Positions 8,666-17,083 of a stretch of 34,660 nt of DNA are shown piece by piece. Position 1 is the stretch's first letter. Each line of letters begins with the position of its first letter. The notes beneath the pieces are model-generated. The model worked only from the letters and a program-made list of their open reading frames with translations, searched no databases and was not told the DNA's origin. The translations under genes were made by a program, and so were the position numbers. The DNA is from JALYXS01 sp051003795 (lineage in GTDB: Bacteria > Acidobacteriota > Terriglobia > Bryobacterales > Bryobacteraceae): assembly GCA_051003795.1 (NCBI GenBank), contig JBPCKZ010000164.1, forward strand, positions 1-34,660. The letters run 5' to 3'.

Positions 8666-9264
8666 CCGCGGGCGCGCTGCCGCCGGGCCTCTCGTTGAAC
8701 CCATCCACGGGGGTAATAGCGGGTTTAATCGGCGGAACGCCTACCTCCGCCGGCACATTCAATTTCACGGTCCGAGCGGCGAATGCGGCCGCGCCGGCGA
8801 TCGCCGATACCAAAAGCTTTACCATCACTGTGATCGGATTGCTGGCCATCGCGACCAACAGCCTGCCGAATGCGTCCGTAGGGGCGAACTATAATCAACC
8901 CCTCACGGCGATTGGCGGGTTGGGGGCTTTGGTTTGGAGCCTGGCACCCGGTTCAGGTCCCTTGCCCACTGGTTTAACATTGAGCGGCGCGGGAGTGCTC
9001 AGCGGAGTGCCCAGTGCGTCCGGCAGCTTTAGTTTTATTATTCAGGTCGCCGATTCCAGTTCGCCCCGGCAGATCGCAACGAAGAGTTTTGGAATTGTGG
9101 TCAGCCCCGCTGGCGGCCCGAATCTGGTCTTCGTGGCTCAACCGACCGATACGCTTCCCGGCGAAGTAATCGCGCCTGCGGTGCAAGTTCGGGTGCAGGA
9201 CAATAGCGGCGCCCCCATTGCCGGTTTTGTAGTGAGTTTGGCGTTTGGGTGCAAATCCCGCTAA
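8662..9264 (+). pseudogene. Fragment: two Ig-like domains
   Basis: Fifth segment, entered at about 8630. It contains two He_PIG-type domains in a row and the start of a third Ig-like domain (VQVRVQDNSGAPIAG). It stops at 9262-9264 because of an extra T at 9244-9246; the correct continuation runs in another frame to TAG at 9389-9391. Confidence 0.7.
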
Positions 9265-9354
9265 CGCGACTCTCTCCGGCTCCTTTAGCGCTAGCACGGG
9301 ACCAACCGGGATCGCGACTTTCCCGACCCTTAGCCTTAACAATCCAGGCAGCGG

Positions 9355-11874
9355 TTACACCCTCGTGGCTTCGGCGGCCGGCTTGGAATAGAGCTTCGGC
9401 TCCAGCGCCCAACGCTCCCGCGCCAACCGCTCCGCCGACTGGCGTGCCAGGGATTCCCTCCCGCTCTCCAAATAGACTAACGCGGCCGGGTACTGCAGCG
9501 CGGCGTCATCCGCCTTAAGTTGAGCCCGATTGAGCTCGGCCACTGCCTTGGCCCTCTCCCCGCGAAGGCTTAGGGCATGGGCCAGGGCCACGGTTTTCAG
9601 GGCCGCCGCTAGAGAATCGCCGGCGGTCCGGTCCGCCGCGGCCCCGGGCTCCAGGATCGCAATCGCTTCGCCGGTACGGCCCTCAAACAGCGCCTCGTCC
9701 GCCAGGCCCAGCGCGGCCAATGAGGCTCCCTTCGGGCTAACCTTGGCCAGCCGCTGGTACGTTTTCACCGCCTCCGGGGCCTTATCGCCGGCAAGCTGCG
9801 CCGGGGCCAGGGCGACATAAGCCTTCTCATACTTTGGATTAAGTTGCAGTACCTGCCCGGCCGCCCGAATGGCCTGTTCGAAATCTCCGGCGCTCAGGGC
9901 ATAAAACGCGACGTTGTTCTTATACGGGATGTTGTCGGGATATTTTTCCGCCGCGCGCCGGCCCGTATCGAGCGCCTTCGACATGTCATGCCGCATATAG
10001 TAGGCGAGCGCCAGATTGGCCAGTGCGCGGCTGTCGGCCGGGTACTCCCGCGCCAGCCGGGTAAATTCTTCGACGGCCTTGTCCGCTTCGCCCACCGTGA
10101 CATAGTAGGCGCCGCGCGTGCGATACTTCTCGCGGGCCGTCATGCGGTCCAACCGCTGCATGGCGGCTTGAAAATTGCGAATGGCTTCGTCCGTCTTACC
10201 CGCGTTGCGATAAGTTACGGCAAGTCCAGCGTATGCGCGTCCCAGGGTGGGATCCAACTGAATGGCTTGCTGATAATCGGCTATCGCTTCGGGCCGCTTC
10301 CCCTGGTCCTGCATCTGCTGGCCCAAGGCGTAATAATGCGCCGCATCGATATCGCCCGCGGTGAACGGATCGAATTGGGGTTGAGGCGCGTCTGGATTTA
10401 GCGCCTTGCGGATCTGCCCCGCCAGCTTGCCGACGGCCTGCAGAACCGCGTCCTTGTTCGGGGCCTGTGCGCTACGGCCGGCAATCTTTTTGCCGGAGGC
10501 CGCATCGATGACGCTTACGGAAAGCTGGTAACCATCTCCACTACGCGAGATCTCTCCCGTGACCACATCCGGAATACTCTCGCGAATGGCGACCAATCGC
10601 GCCTGCGCCGCCGCCAGCGAAGTGTCGCCGGAACGCAAATCGGCGGCGGTCTTTCGCGCCGTTCTCCGGTCGAAGGAAGCGATCCACGATGCGCCCTCAA
10701 GCGCGATGTTGAACATCTGCTCCAGCGTTTGGCTGAATACGGGGTCCCCGGTGTTGTTGTCGAAATCGGCCACCAACAGCGCCAAGGTCTTTTCGGGCTT
10801 CGGCGCGGGAGGCGGCTTTCTCTCCCGGGAGAGGAACAGGCCAGCCGCGAGAATCAGGAGGACGAAGGCAGCTGCCCAGTCGAGGCGGCCGCGCCATTTC
10901 GGCCGCGCGGGAGGGGCGGTACCCTCGAGGTCGTCCATCACCTCGCGGGCGCTTTGATACCGTGTTTCCAGATCCCGCCGCAGGCATTTCATCACCACCC
11001 GGTTGAGCGTCCGCGGAATCTCCGGAAGGACTTCGGCGGCGGGAACCGCATCCTCCTGAATTCTTTTGGCGAGGCTACCCCACTGGGTCTCCGCCTGGTA
11101 AGGCCGTTCCCCGGTGAGCATCTCGTAGGCGACAATTCCCAGCGAGAACAAGTCGGACCGGCTATCGAGGGGTTTGCCTTGCGCCTGCTCGGGCGACATG
11201 TAGGCGGGGGTTCCCGTGACGCCCGCCGTTAGCGTTTCTTGCGGCCCTTGAATCGAACGCGCCAATCCGAAGTCGGTGATCACGACCGTCCCATCCGGTC
11301 CCACCATGATGTTTCCGGGTTTCAAGTCCCGATGGATGACCCGGACTGAGTGAGCCGCTTCGAGACCCTCGCAGACCTGCCGGATAATCGGAATGGCTTC
11401 GGCGGCCGTTAGCTTGGCGCGATCCTTGAGCACCTTGGATAAATCGCGGCCCTCAAGGTACTCCATGCTGATGAATTTCTTATTCTCGAAGCTTCCGATG
11501 TCGTAAATGCGCGCGACATTTCGGTGGACCACTTTCTGGGCCAGGAGAATTTCATCGCGGAAACGCCGGAGAGCCACGGGATCTTCGGCCAGTTCCGGGC
11601 GGATCACCTTCAGCGCCACAATCCTGTCGAGTTCCCGATCGTGTGCTTTGAAAACCGAACCCATGCCGCCATGCCCAAGAAATTGCGTGATTTCGTAGCG
11701 TCCGGACAAAACGCTTCCCTCGGGAAGGAGTTCGCGGGAAGAATGCGCATCTCGCCGGTGCGCAGGCGCCGACCAATTCGGAGCCGCCTTGACGGTCTCG
11801 GCTTCGAGCGTGTTCCCGCAGTGCGGGCATGTATCGCCCGCGCCAGCCGGAGAACCGCAGTTGGGGCACTGCAT
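9355..11874 (-). CDS. Membrane Ser/Thr protein kinase with N-terminal zinc ribbon and C-terminal TPR repeats
   Basis: Eukaryotic-type (PknB-like) kinase of 839 residues. From the ATG at 11874: zinc ribbon with Cys3, Cys6, Cys16, Cys19; kinase domain about 60-318 with glycine loop LGHGGMGSVF (66-75), ATP-lysine Lys89, HRDLKPGN (181-188), DFG (201-203) and SPEQ (227-230); one membrane helix about 333-348; then an extracytoplasmic region with FlgO-like beta strands and about seven TPR units (for example AIADYQQAIQLDPTLGRAYAGLAVTYRNAGK). All catalytic residues are present. An upstream in-frame extension to 11949 adds 25 residues but would precede the zinc ribbon, so ATG 11874 is preferred although its Shine-Dalgarno is weak. 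It follows DUF2203 by 28 bp and ispG beyond, suggesting one transcript. Ligand and targets unknown. Confidence 0.93.
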   Translation of the reverse strand: MQCPNCGSPAGAGDTCPHCGNTLEAETVKAAPNWSAPAHRRDAHSSRELLPEGSVLSGRYEITQFLGHGGMGSVFKAHDRELDRIVALKVIRPELAEDPVALRRFRDEILLAQKVVHRNVARIYDIGSFENKKFISMEYLEGRDLSKVLKDRAKLTAAEAIPIIRQVCEGLEAAHSVRVIHRDLKPGNIMVGPDGTVVITDFGLARSIQGPQETLTAGVTGTPAYMSPEQAQGKPLDSRSDLFSLGIVAYEMLTGERPYQAETQWGSLAKRIQEDAVPAAEVLPEIPRTLNRVVMKCLRRDLETRYQSAREVMDDLEGTAPPARPKWRGRLDWAAAFVLLILAAGLFLSRERKPPPAPKPEKTLALLVADFDNNTGDPVFSQTLEQMFNIALEGASWIASFDRRTARKTAADLRSGDTSLAAAQARLVAIRESIPDVVTGEISRSGDGYQLSVSVIDAASGKKIAGRSAQAPNKDAVLQAVGKLAGQIRKALNPDAPQPQFDPFTAGDIDAAHYYALGQQMQDQGKRPEAIADYQQAIQLDPTLGRAYAGLAVTYRNAGKTDEAIRNFQAAMQRLDRMTAREKYRTRGAYYVTVGEADKAVEEFTRLAREYPADSRALANLALAYYMRHDMSKALDTGRRAAEKYPDNIPYKNNVAFYALSAGDFEQAIRAAGQVLQLNPKYEKAYVALAPAQLAGDKAPEAVKTYQRLAKVSPKGASLAALGLADEALFEGRTGEAIAILEPGAAADRTAGDSLAAALKTVALAHALSLRGERAKAVAELNRAQLKADDAALQYPAALVYLESGRESLARQSAERLARERWALEPKLYSKPAAEATRV

Positions 11875-11902
11875 AGATAGACAAATACTACCAGCAGCGA
11901 TT

Positions 11903-12343
11903 TTAGTTCGGATCGCTGCCCTGATGGTGATCCATGAAGTCCCGGTCAATCGCCTTCCGGCCTTGAAAGCCTTCGTGCACTCCGTGCCAGAACTCGATAT
12001 CGGGCTCGTCCATCCGCCAGCACAGATAAACCTCTTCCCCCCGGAAGAGCGTCGGAAAATCCACCAGCCCGATGTCCAGATCCTTCACCACGCAGCCAAC
12101 GTCTTGTATCTCTTCAAGCGCCGTCTTTAGCCGGTCCGCGCTTCGCTCCCGCTGCGATTTGATGGACTCCACGACCGTTCGGTCCACCAATATTCCGCCC
12201 ATGATCATGATCCGTTGAATCAACGACTGCATGGCGCCGTCGGATTCTTCATATTGGGATTTGGATGAGCACGCGTCGCGTATGCACTTTCCCACGCGCG
12301 GCAGTTCTTGGCGGGCTTCCTGTAACGTGAAAAATCTTGGCAT
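11903..12343 (-). CDS. DUF2203 family protein
   Basis: A 146-residue acidic cytoplasmic protein. It has an N-terminal helical part (FTLQEARQELPRVGKCI) and the family block DLDIGLVDFP (about 88-97), then a stretch with WRMDEPDIEFWHGVHEGF (about 109-126), which I recognise from DUF2203 proteins. No biochemical role is known to me. It begins 18 bp after the ispG stop and ends 28 bp before the kinase, so it is probably cotranscribed with both. The ATG at 12343 has AGG directly adjacent, too close for a good ribosome site, consistent with coupling to ispG translation. Confidence 0.85.
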   Translation of the reverse strand: MPRFFTLQEARQELPRVGKCIRDACSSKSQYEESDGAMQSLIQRIMIMGGILVDRTVVESIKSQRERSADRLKTALEEIQDVGCVVKDLDIGLVDFPTLFRGEEVYLCWRMDEPDIEFWHGVHEGFQGRKAIDRDFMDHHQGSDPN

Positions 12344-12361
12344 CCTGAGCGTTGAAAGGCG

Positions 12362-13591
12362 TTAAACCAAAATCGCCGAAGAGTAGTGGCTCTCCACGTA
12401 CCCGTCCACCATCTCGATGAATTCGGCGACAATGCGATCGCCGCGCAAAGTCTTGACCAGCCGGCCATCCACATAAACCGGGGCGACCGGCGCCTCAAAC
12501 GTACCGGGCAAAGAGATGCCCAGGTTCGCGTGCTTCGATTCGCCCGGTCCGTTGACCACGCAGCCCATCACGGCGACCTTCATGGTTTCAACGCCGGGGT
12601 ACTCTTCCTTCCAGACGGGCATCTGGTCGCGCAGATAGGTCTGAATCCGATCGGCCATGTCCTGGAAAAACGTGCTGGTGGTGCGCCCGCATCCCGGGCA
12701 GGCGGTTACCTGAGGCGTGAAACTGCGGATGCCGAGCGATTGCAGGATCTGCTGGCTAACGATCACCTCTTCGGTACGGTCGCCGTTCGGCAGAGGCGTC
12801 AGCGATGCGCGAATTGTGTCGCCAATTCCTTCCTGCAGCAGCACGGAAAGGGCGGCGGTAGTTGCCACGATGCCTTTCGCGCCCAATCCGGCTTCGGTCA
12901 ACCCCAAGTGCAGCGGATAATCGCACTGCGCCGCCAACAACCGGTAAACGTCGATCAAATCCTGCACGCCGCTCACCTTGGCGCTCAGGATAATCTTGTT
13001 GCGCGCCAACCCGTGGCGCTCGGCCGCCGCCGCGGATTGAATCGCGCTTGCGACAATCGCATCGATCGTCACGTCGCGCGCGTCTTTCGGTTCGGGCAGC
13101 CGATTGTTCTCATCCATCATGCGCGTCAGCAGCGTCGAATCGAGCGATCCCCAATTCACGCCGATCCGCACCGGCCGGTCGTATTCGATCGCCGCTTCGA
13201 TCATCGTGCGGAAATTATCGTCATGCTTTTTCCCGATGTTCACGTTGCCGGGATTGATGCGATATTTCGATAAGGCGCGCGCGCATTCCGGGTACTTTTT
13301 CAGAAGGATGTGGCCGTTGTAATGGAAGTCGCCGACGATCGGCACGCGAACGCCGAACTGGCGTAGAGTCTCGACGATACGCGGCACCGCCTCCGCGGCC
13401 TTTTCCGTGTTGACGGTAACGCGCACTAACTCCGAGCCGGCCTGCGCGAGCGCCATCGCCTGATTGACGGTCGCCATGACGTCGGCCGTGTCCGTGTTCG
13501 TCATGGATTGCACGACGATCGGAGAATCGCCCCCGATTTTTACGCCGCCCACGTCGACCGGCACAGCCCCGCGCCGCCGTTTCACCGCCAT
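12362..13591 (-). CDS. ispG: 4-hydroxy-3-methylbut-2-en-1-yl diphosphate synthase (IspG/GcpE)
   Basis: Converts methylerythritol cyclodiphosphate to HMBPP, the penultimate step of the MEP isoprenoid pathway; a cytoplasmic [4Fe-4S] enzyme. The 409-residue length is normal for the bacterial two-domain form. Seen: N-terminal VQSMTNTDTADV, TIM-barrel motifs (GVNWGSLD, LGLTEAG), and the cluster ligands Cys298 and Cys301 (ACPGCGRT) and Cys344 in MGCVVNGPGE, where Glu351 is the fourth ligand position. GGGAGG lies about ten bases before the ATG. It appears to be the first gene of the ispG-DUF2203-kinase run, with an extended -10 element upstream. Confidence 0.97.
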   Translation of the reverse strand: MAVKRRRGAVPVDVGGVKIGGDSPIVVQSMTNTDTADVMATVNQAMALAQAGSELVRVTVNTEKAAEAVPRIVETLRQFGVRVPIVGDFHYNGHILLKKYPECARALSKYRINPGNVNIGKKHDDNFRTMIEAAIEYDRPVRIGVNWGSLDSTLLTRMMDENNRLPEPKDARDVTIDAIVASAIQSAAAAERHGLARNKIILSAKVSGVQDLIDVYRLLAAQCDYPLHLGLTEAGLGAKGIVATTAALSVLLQEGIGDTIRASLTPLPNGDRTEEVIVSQQILQSLGIRSFTPQVTACPGCGRTTSTFFQDMADRIQTYLRDQMPVWKEEYPGVETMKVAVMGCVVNGPGESKHANLGISLPGTFEAPVAPVYVDGRLVKTLRGDRIVAEFIEMVDGYVESHYSSAILV

Positions 13592-13616
13592 TTTGAATTT
13601 CCTCCCGGGAATCTGT

Positions 13617-13625
13617 ATTTTAGCA
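13617..13625 (-). promoter_or_regulatory. Predicted extended -10 promoter for ispG
   Basis: Minus-strand TGC followed by TAAAAT (five of six to consensus) gives an extended -10; the -35 region is poor. It predicts a transcript start near 13610 and a leader of about 19 bases that includes the GGGAGG ribosome site. Confidence 0.4.
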
Positions 13626-13658
13626 GTTTCGGCAAATAAAGCTTGCGCTTACCCGACC

Positions 13659-14969
13659 CTATGGCGCCCTTCGTATCGCCCACTTTCTGCGCTCGGATTG
13701 CATGGCGACATGGAAATGATTGTCCTTCCAGTCTTCAACGTGAATTTGCTCATGATAAGGGAAATTCGTATTCCGAGTTCCAATGAGAACCAGTTCCCTC
13801 GCGGCCGAATTGTATCGGTAGGTGCCCTGATAGAAGTTAAATTGGTTCTGCATGGTGAATTGCCCCTGCGCTTCATCGCCCATGAAATTGACCTGCAGTT
13901 GCGGACCGGGTCCGTCATCCGTAAATAGGATCCATTGACCCACGGGCTCGAAGGACGGATCCATCGCCGGAGAAGGAATCGGCCACGGTTGAACCGTCGG
14001 TTGAACCGTCGGTTGAACCATCGACCCATTCCGTCCCGATTGTTCGATGGCGTATTGGACCAGGCCGATCGCGACGAATGCGGCTACAGCCCATTTGATC
14101 CAAGGTTTTTTCTTGGGGGGCGGCGTGGGCGGAAGCTGCCGCAATTCCCAATCGAGGCGGCCAATCAGTTGATCGACATCTTTGTATTCGCCCGCCGCCG
14201 CGCGCACTTGCCTTAAGCCGGCGAGCGCTCCAGCCTTATCGCCGGCCGCGAGGCGCCGCTGAGCGTCGGCGTACAATCCGGACCAACGCAGATTTTCCTG
14301 GGTGAAGCGGAGCCGGCCGGCGGCGACACCGTTGCTTGGATCGAGCGATAACGCCGATTGCAGCGCTTGCTTGGCCGCCATCCAATCTTCCGCCGCGATG
14401 TAAGTTTCCGCGCTTGCCAGAAGTTTTTCAATGTTTTCCTTTTCAGGCCGCGGCTCGGGTTGGCCCATCAACTTCTTTAGCGCGGCGATGAGTCCTTCCA
14501 CCAGATGGTCGTAATCGAAGGCGGTCAATGCCACCGCGTTGATGCCGGACAAGGTCTTGATGTCGTCCGGAAGTTCTTGCGGCGAAGGCATTTGCGCTCC
14601 GTCCACAAGGACCGGAAAGATGGGCAGTTTGCGCGTGAGCGCCGTCGCGATCTCGAGCCGGACGTAATCGCCCGGCTGCATGATGCGGCGCTGACCGGCG
14701 GCGTCGGCGAGGTTCGACCATTGCCGCCCGATTACGGCGACCAATACAACGCTGGACGCAATTGCCTGCTGAATCGCGCCGGCGAAATCGACGCCGATTT
14801 CGATTCCGCTGACGTCGCGGAAGACGCGCCCCGGGAACGCCGCGTTGAGGCGGTCGTACAGCCTTCCCGCTTGGCCTTCGGCGTCGTCGCGGCGGTAGCT
14901 AATGAACAACTTCGATTCCGTGTCCGATTTCCCCTGTATTAACTTGCGCCCGCCATTCCGAATTGTCAA
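13659..14969 (-). CDS. Membrane-anchored TIR-domain protein
   Basis: A protein of 436 residues. N-terminal TIR domain (about 18-165) with LFISYRRDDAEG (21-32), RVFRDVSGIEIG (48-59) and DYVRLEIATAL (101-111), where Glu106 fits the catalytic glutamate of NAD-cleaving TIRs. Then a TPR-like helical part (about 178-275), a basic stretch KKKPWIKW, one membrane helix (about 290-308), a short VQPT repeat and a beta-rich C-terminal domain (about 338-436). The positive-inside rule puts the TIR domain in the cytoplasm and the C-terminal domain outside, as in a receptor. The longest start is TTG 14969; a TTG at the FISY strand is the only other candidate. No known antiphage partner (Thoeris, CBASS) is adjacent. 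Whether it signals, cleaves NAD or only scaffolds is unknown. Confidence 0.85.
   Translation of the reverse strand: MTIRNGGRKLIQGKSDTESKLFISYRRDDAEGQAGRLYDRLNAAFPGRVFRDVSGIEIGVDFAGAIQQAIASSVVLVAVIGRQWSNLADAAGQRRIMQPGDYVRLEIATALTRKLPIFPVLVDGAQMPSPQELPDDIKTLSGINAVALTAFDYDHLVEGLIAALKKLMGQPEPRPEKENIEKLLASAETYIAAEDWMAAKQALQSALSLDPSNGVAAGRLRFTQENLRWSGLYADAQRRLAAGDKAGALAGLRQVRAAAGEYKDVDQLIGRLDWELRQLPPTPPPKKKPWIKWAVAAFVAIGLVQYAIEQSGRNGSMVQPTVQPTVQPWPIPSPAMDPSFEPVGQWILFTDDGPGPQLQVNFMGDEAQGQFTMQNQFNFYQGTYRYNSAARELVLIGTRNTNFPYHEQIHVEDWKDNHFHVAMQSERRKWAIRRAP
13987..14022 (-). repeat. Three tandem 12-bp units in the TIR gene linker
   Basis: GGTTGAACCGTC occurs twice exactly and once with one change. On the coding strand it encodes VQPT-type units just outside the membrane helix, a flexible linker that could expand or contract by slippage without breaking the frame. 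Confidence 0.85.
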
Positions 14970-15034
14970 CTAAATGTGCAAGACTCTTGGAAGAGGGCAT
15001 TCGCCCAAACATTCAGCCAAAAAAGGAGAAACTC

Positions 15035-15406
15035 ATGTCTACTTCAGAAATAGCCAAAGATCTCGTCGACCTCTGCCGAAAGGGCAAGAACATGGATGCC
15101 ATTTCGAAATACTATTCCGACAATATTGTGAGCGTTGAATCCACCAGCGCCCCTGGCATGCCGGCCGAAATGAAGGGCCTGGAGGCGGTCAAGGGCAAGA
15201 ACCAGTGGTGGATCGCCAACCACGAAGTCCATAGCGCCGAAGCGAATGGCCCGTATATCGGCGACAACCAGTTCGCCGTCGAGTTCAACTACGACGTTAC
15301 TCAGAAAGGCTCGGGGAAGCGGATGCAGATGAACGAAATGGCGCTCTACACGGTCGCGGGCGGAAAGATCGTTCACGAGCATTTCTTTTACAACATGGGC
15401 TCCTAG
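15035..15406 (+). CDS. SnoaL-like / NTF2-fold protein
   Basis: A 123-residue single-domain protein of the NTF2-like cone fold. The N-terminal helix (EIAKDLVDLCRKGKNMDAISKYY), the turn at YSDNIVSVES, a central MKGLEAVKGKNQWW and the C-terminal strands (NEMALYTVAGGKIVHEHFFY) match SnoaL-like proteins. Members bind small molecules or act as isomerases, cyclases or unknown enzymes; no function can be set here. The start ATG 15035 has an ideal AAGGAG six bases upstream; the in-frame extension to 14963 is rejected. It is divergent from the TIR gene with a 65 bp gap. Confidence 0.85.
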   Translation: MSTSEIAKDLVDLCRKGKNMDAISKYYSDNIVSVESTSAPGMPAEMKGLEAVKGKNQWWIANHEVHSAEANGPYIGDNQFAVEFNYDVTQKGSGKRMQMNEMALYTVAGGKIVHEHFFYNMGS

Positions 15407-15450
15407 CACTTCGCGTTGAAGCGATTCCGACCTAGCCCAGCCGGCCTGCC

Positions 15451-17083
15451 ATGCGTTTCCCGATCTTCATCCTGATCGGCCTTTGCGCCCCCCTTTCCGC
15501 GCAGCTGGCGACCGGCCTGATTGGCGGGAGTGTCATCGATCGCGATACCAACACTCCCGTCCGCCGGGCCATCGTGACTCTCTCCACGGTGGAAGCCCGT
15601 CCGCAAGACGCCGTCGCCTGGAGCGACGCGCAAGGCCGCTTCGCCTTCGGCTATCTCCCCGCCGGTCGTTACCAGCTTCGGGCTCGGAAGGACGGCTACC
15701 AAATGGCCGTCCTCGGGGCGGACAGTCCCAATCGCCCGCCCGAGACAATCGCCCTCGCGGCTGGCGAGAATCGAAACCGCATCGTTTTCCAATTGCAACA
15801 TCCGGGTAGCATTACGGGCATGGTTGTCCGATGAGGAAGGCGATCCCGTCACGGGCGCGAACGTTCAAGTATTGTCGCCGGGCTTTCAGCGGAGCAAGCG
15901 TAAGCTTCGGCCGATGGGCGACGCGCAAACGGACGCGCAAGGCCGCTACCGCCTCCACAATCTTGCGGCTGGACGCTACGCCGTCATGGCCGCCTATAGT
16001 TTCCACCCGTTCGTCAAAGCACAATCCGAAATCGCCGCCGGCGCGGAACAGCAGCAGTACGCGTACGGCATTCAATACTACCCGTCGGGGTCCAGCCCGG
16101 ACTCGGCGGCATTGTTGAGTCTACGGCCCGGTCAGGAAATCGCCGGGGTCGATTTTCATCTAAATGCCAGGCCAGCCGGCACTCTGACGGGGAAAGTCGT
16201 GTTCCCTGCCGAACCCGGCCCGAATACGAATGTGCAGATGACGTTCGTCGAGGAAGATTCCGGACCGGGAACGCGCATGATGACTGGGGCCGGTCCGCCG
16301 AATTTTGCGTTTCAGATGGGTAACCTGGTTCCGGGCAAGTACCTCGTGGTCGCTCAAGCAGCCGTGAACGGCACGCAGTATCGCGGGGTCCAGCGCGTCG
16401 CTTTAGACGGACCAGGCGCTCCCGAGATCACGATTCCACTCGAAGCCGGCGCCGAGTTGACCGGAAAAGTTATCGTCGAGGGTCCCGGCGCGGCGTCGCA
16501 GCATCCTGCGTTTGTCGCGCTTTCGTCGGGAGACAATTTGCCGTGGAACTCCCAGCCGCCACGGACGAACGTGGAGAAGGATGGCACATTCAAGTTTTCG
16601 AGCGTTGCGCCCGGGGTGTGGGACATCAATGCTGGCCCGATTCCGCCCGGCGGCTACATCAAATCGATGCGCCTGGGGGATCGGGACGTGCTTACGGAAG
16701 AGATGGTTATTCAATCCGGCATGAAAGATCGCTTGAACATTACGATTGGCACGGAAGGCGCGAGTCTTGAAGGCGATGTGAGCCAAGGGGACGGTCCGGC
16801 CCCGAATACGCCGATATTGTTGTTGCCAACGGGCAAGTACGGGCATGTTCTAAGCTTCTTCCGCGTCACCAACTCCGATGAAAAGAGCCACTTCGAAATG
16901 AAAGGCGTAACCCCTGGCAATTACATGCTTTACGCCTTCGAAGAAATGGATCGGAATTCGATTCAAGACCCGGAACTTCTCAAGCCCTACAAAAAAGTCG
17001 GCGTTCCCTTGCAGCTTAAAGCGGGGGCCAACACTTCCCAGAAACTTACGGTTATCCACGCTCGTCCCGGAATAAGTCAGTGA
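15451..17083 (+). pseudogene. Exported carboxypeptidase-regulatory-like protein, split by one extra base
   Basis: Two open frames, 15451-15834 and 15824-17083, together encode one protein of about 543 residues. A signal peptide (MRFPIFILIGLCAPLSAQ) is followed by repeated beta-sandwich domains of the carboxypeptidase-regulatory-like type, recognised by SVIDRDTNTPVRRAIVTL, DAQGRFAFGYLPAGRYQLRA and DAQGRYRLHNLAAGRYAVMAA. The frame breaks at 15828-15829, where GTTGTCCGATGAG should read GTTGTCGATGAG (VVDEEGDPV); one extra C. The rest is intact and the stop overlaps the next gene's GTG in GTGA. It is a paralogue of that gene. Such domains are common in Acidobacteria as surface or TonB-linked adhesion modules; the role is unknown. 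Fresh pseudogene or sequence error. Confidence 0.8.

Larger units (their letters stand above)
5509..9391 (+). pseudogene. Asp-box (sialidase-like) and Ig-like exoprotein gene broken by five single-base indels
   Basis: One ancestral gene of about 1,290 codons. Order: signal peptide (MRRLINSLRCTFLTLVSALAGYGQ), a beta-propeller-like part with Asp-box motifs (SFDAGATW, SRDCGATW, SMDGGQTF), a repeat tract of NPDLS units, two putative Ig-like (He_PIG type) domains (ALPPGLSLNPSTGVIAG; GLTLSGAGVLSGVPSASGSF) and a final Ig-like domain. Reading frames change at 5651-5655 (one A too many), about 6560 (one G missing), 7938-7941 (one C too many), about 8615-8640 (one base missing) and 9244-9246 (one T too many). 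At each point the next frame continues the same domain. No nonsense codons lie within the corrected frame. The end (GSGYTLVASAAGLE then TAG at 9389-9391) is abrupt for an Ig-like domain and overlaps the kinase gene by 37 bp. Likely an exported carbohydrate- or surface-binding protein. Either a fresh pseudogene or sequence error. Confidence 0.8.

Noticed and set aside
9249..9518. Plus-strand open frame beyond the exoprotein gene
   Set aside because: Starts in the wrong frame; the true continuation of the exoprotein runs in another frame to 9391.
12386..13273. 295-codon open frame on the plus strand
   Set aside because: Antisense to ispG, which has all cluster ligands; no family-like sequence.
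14964..14969. TTGACA on the minus strand as a -35 box
   Set aside because: The nearest AT-rich -10 candidate is 21-22 bp away; it overlaps the TTG start of the TIR gene and cannot serve that gene.
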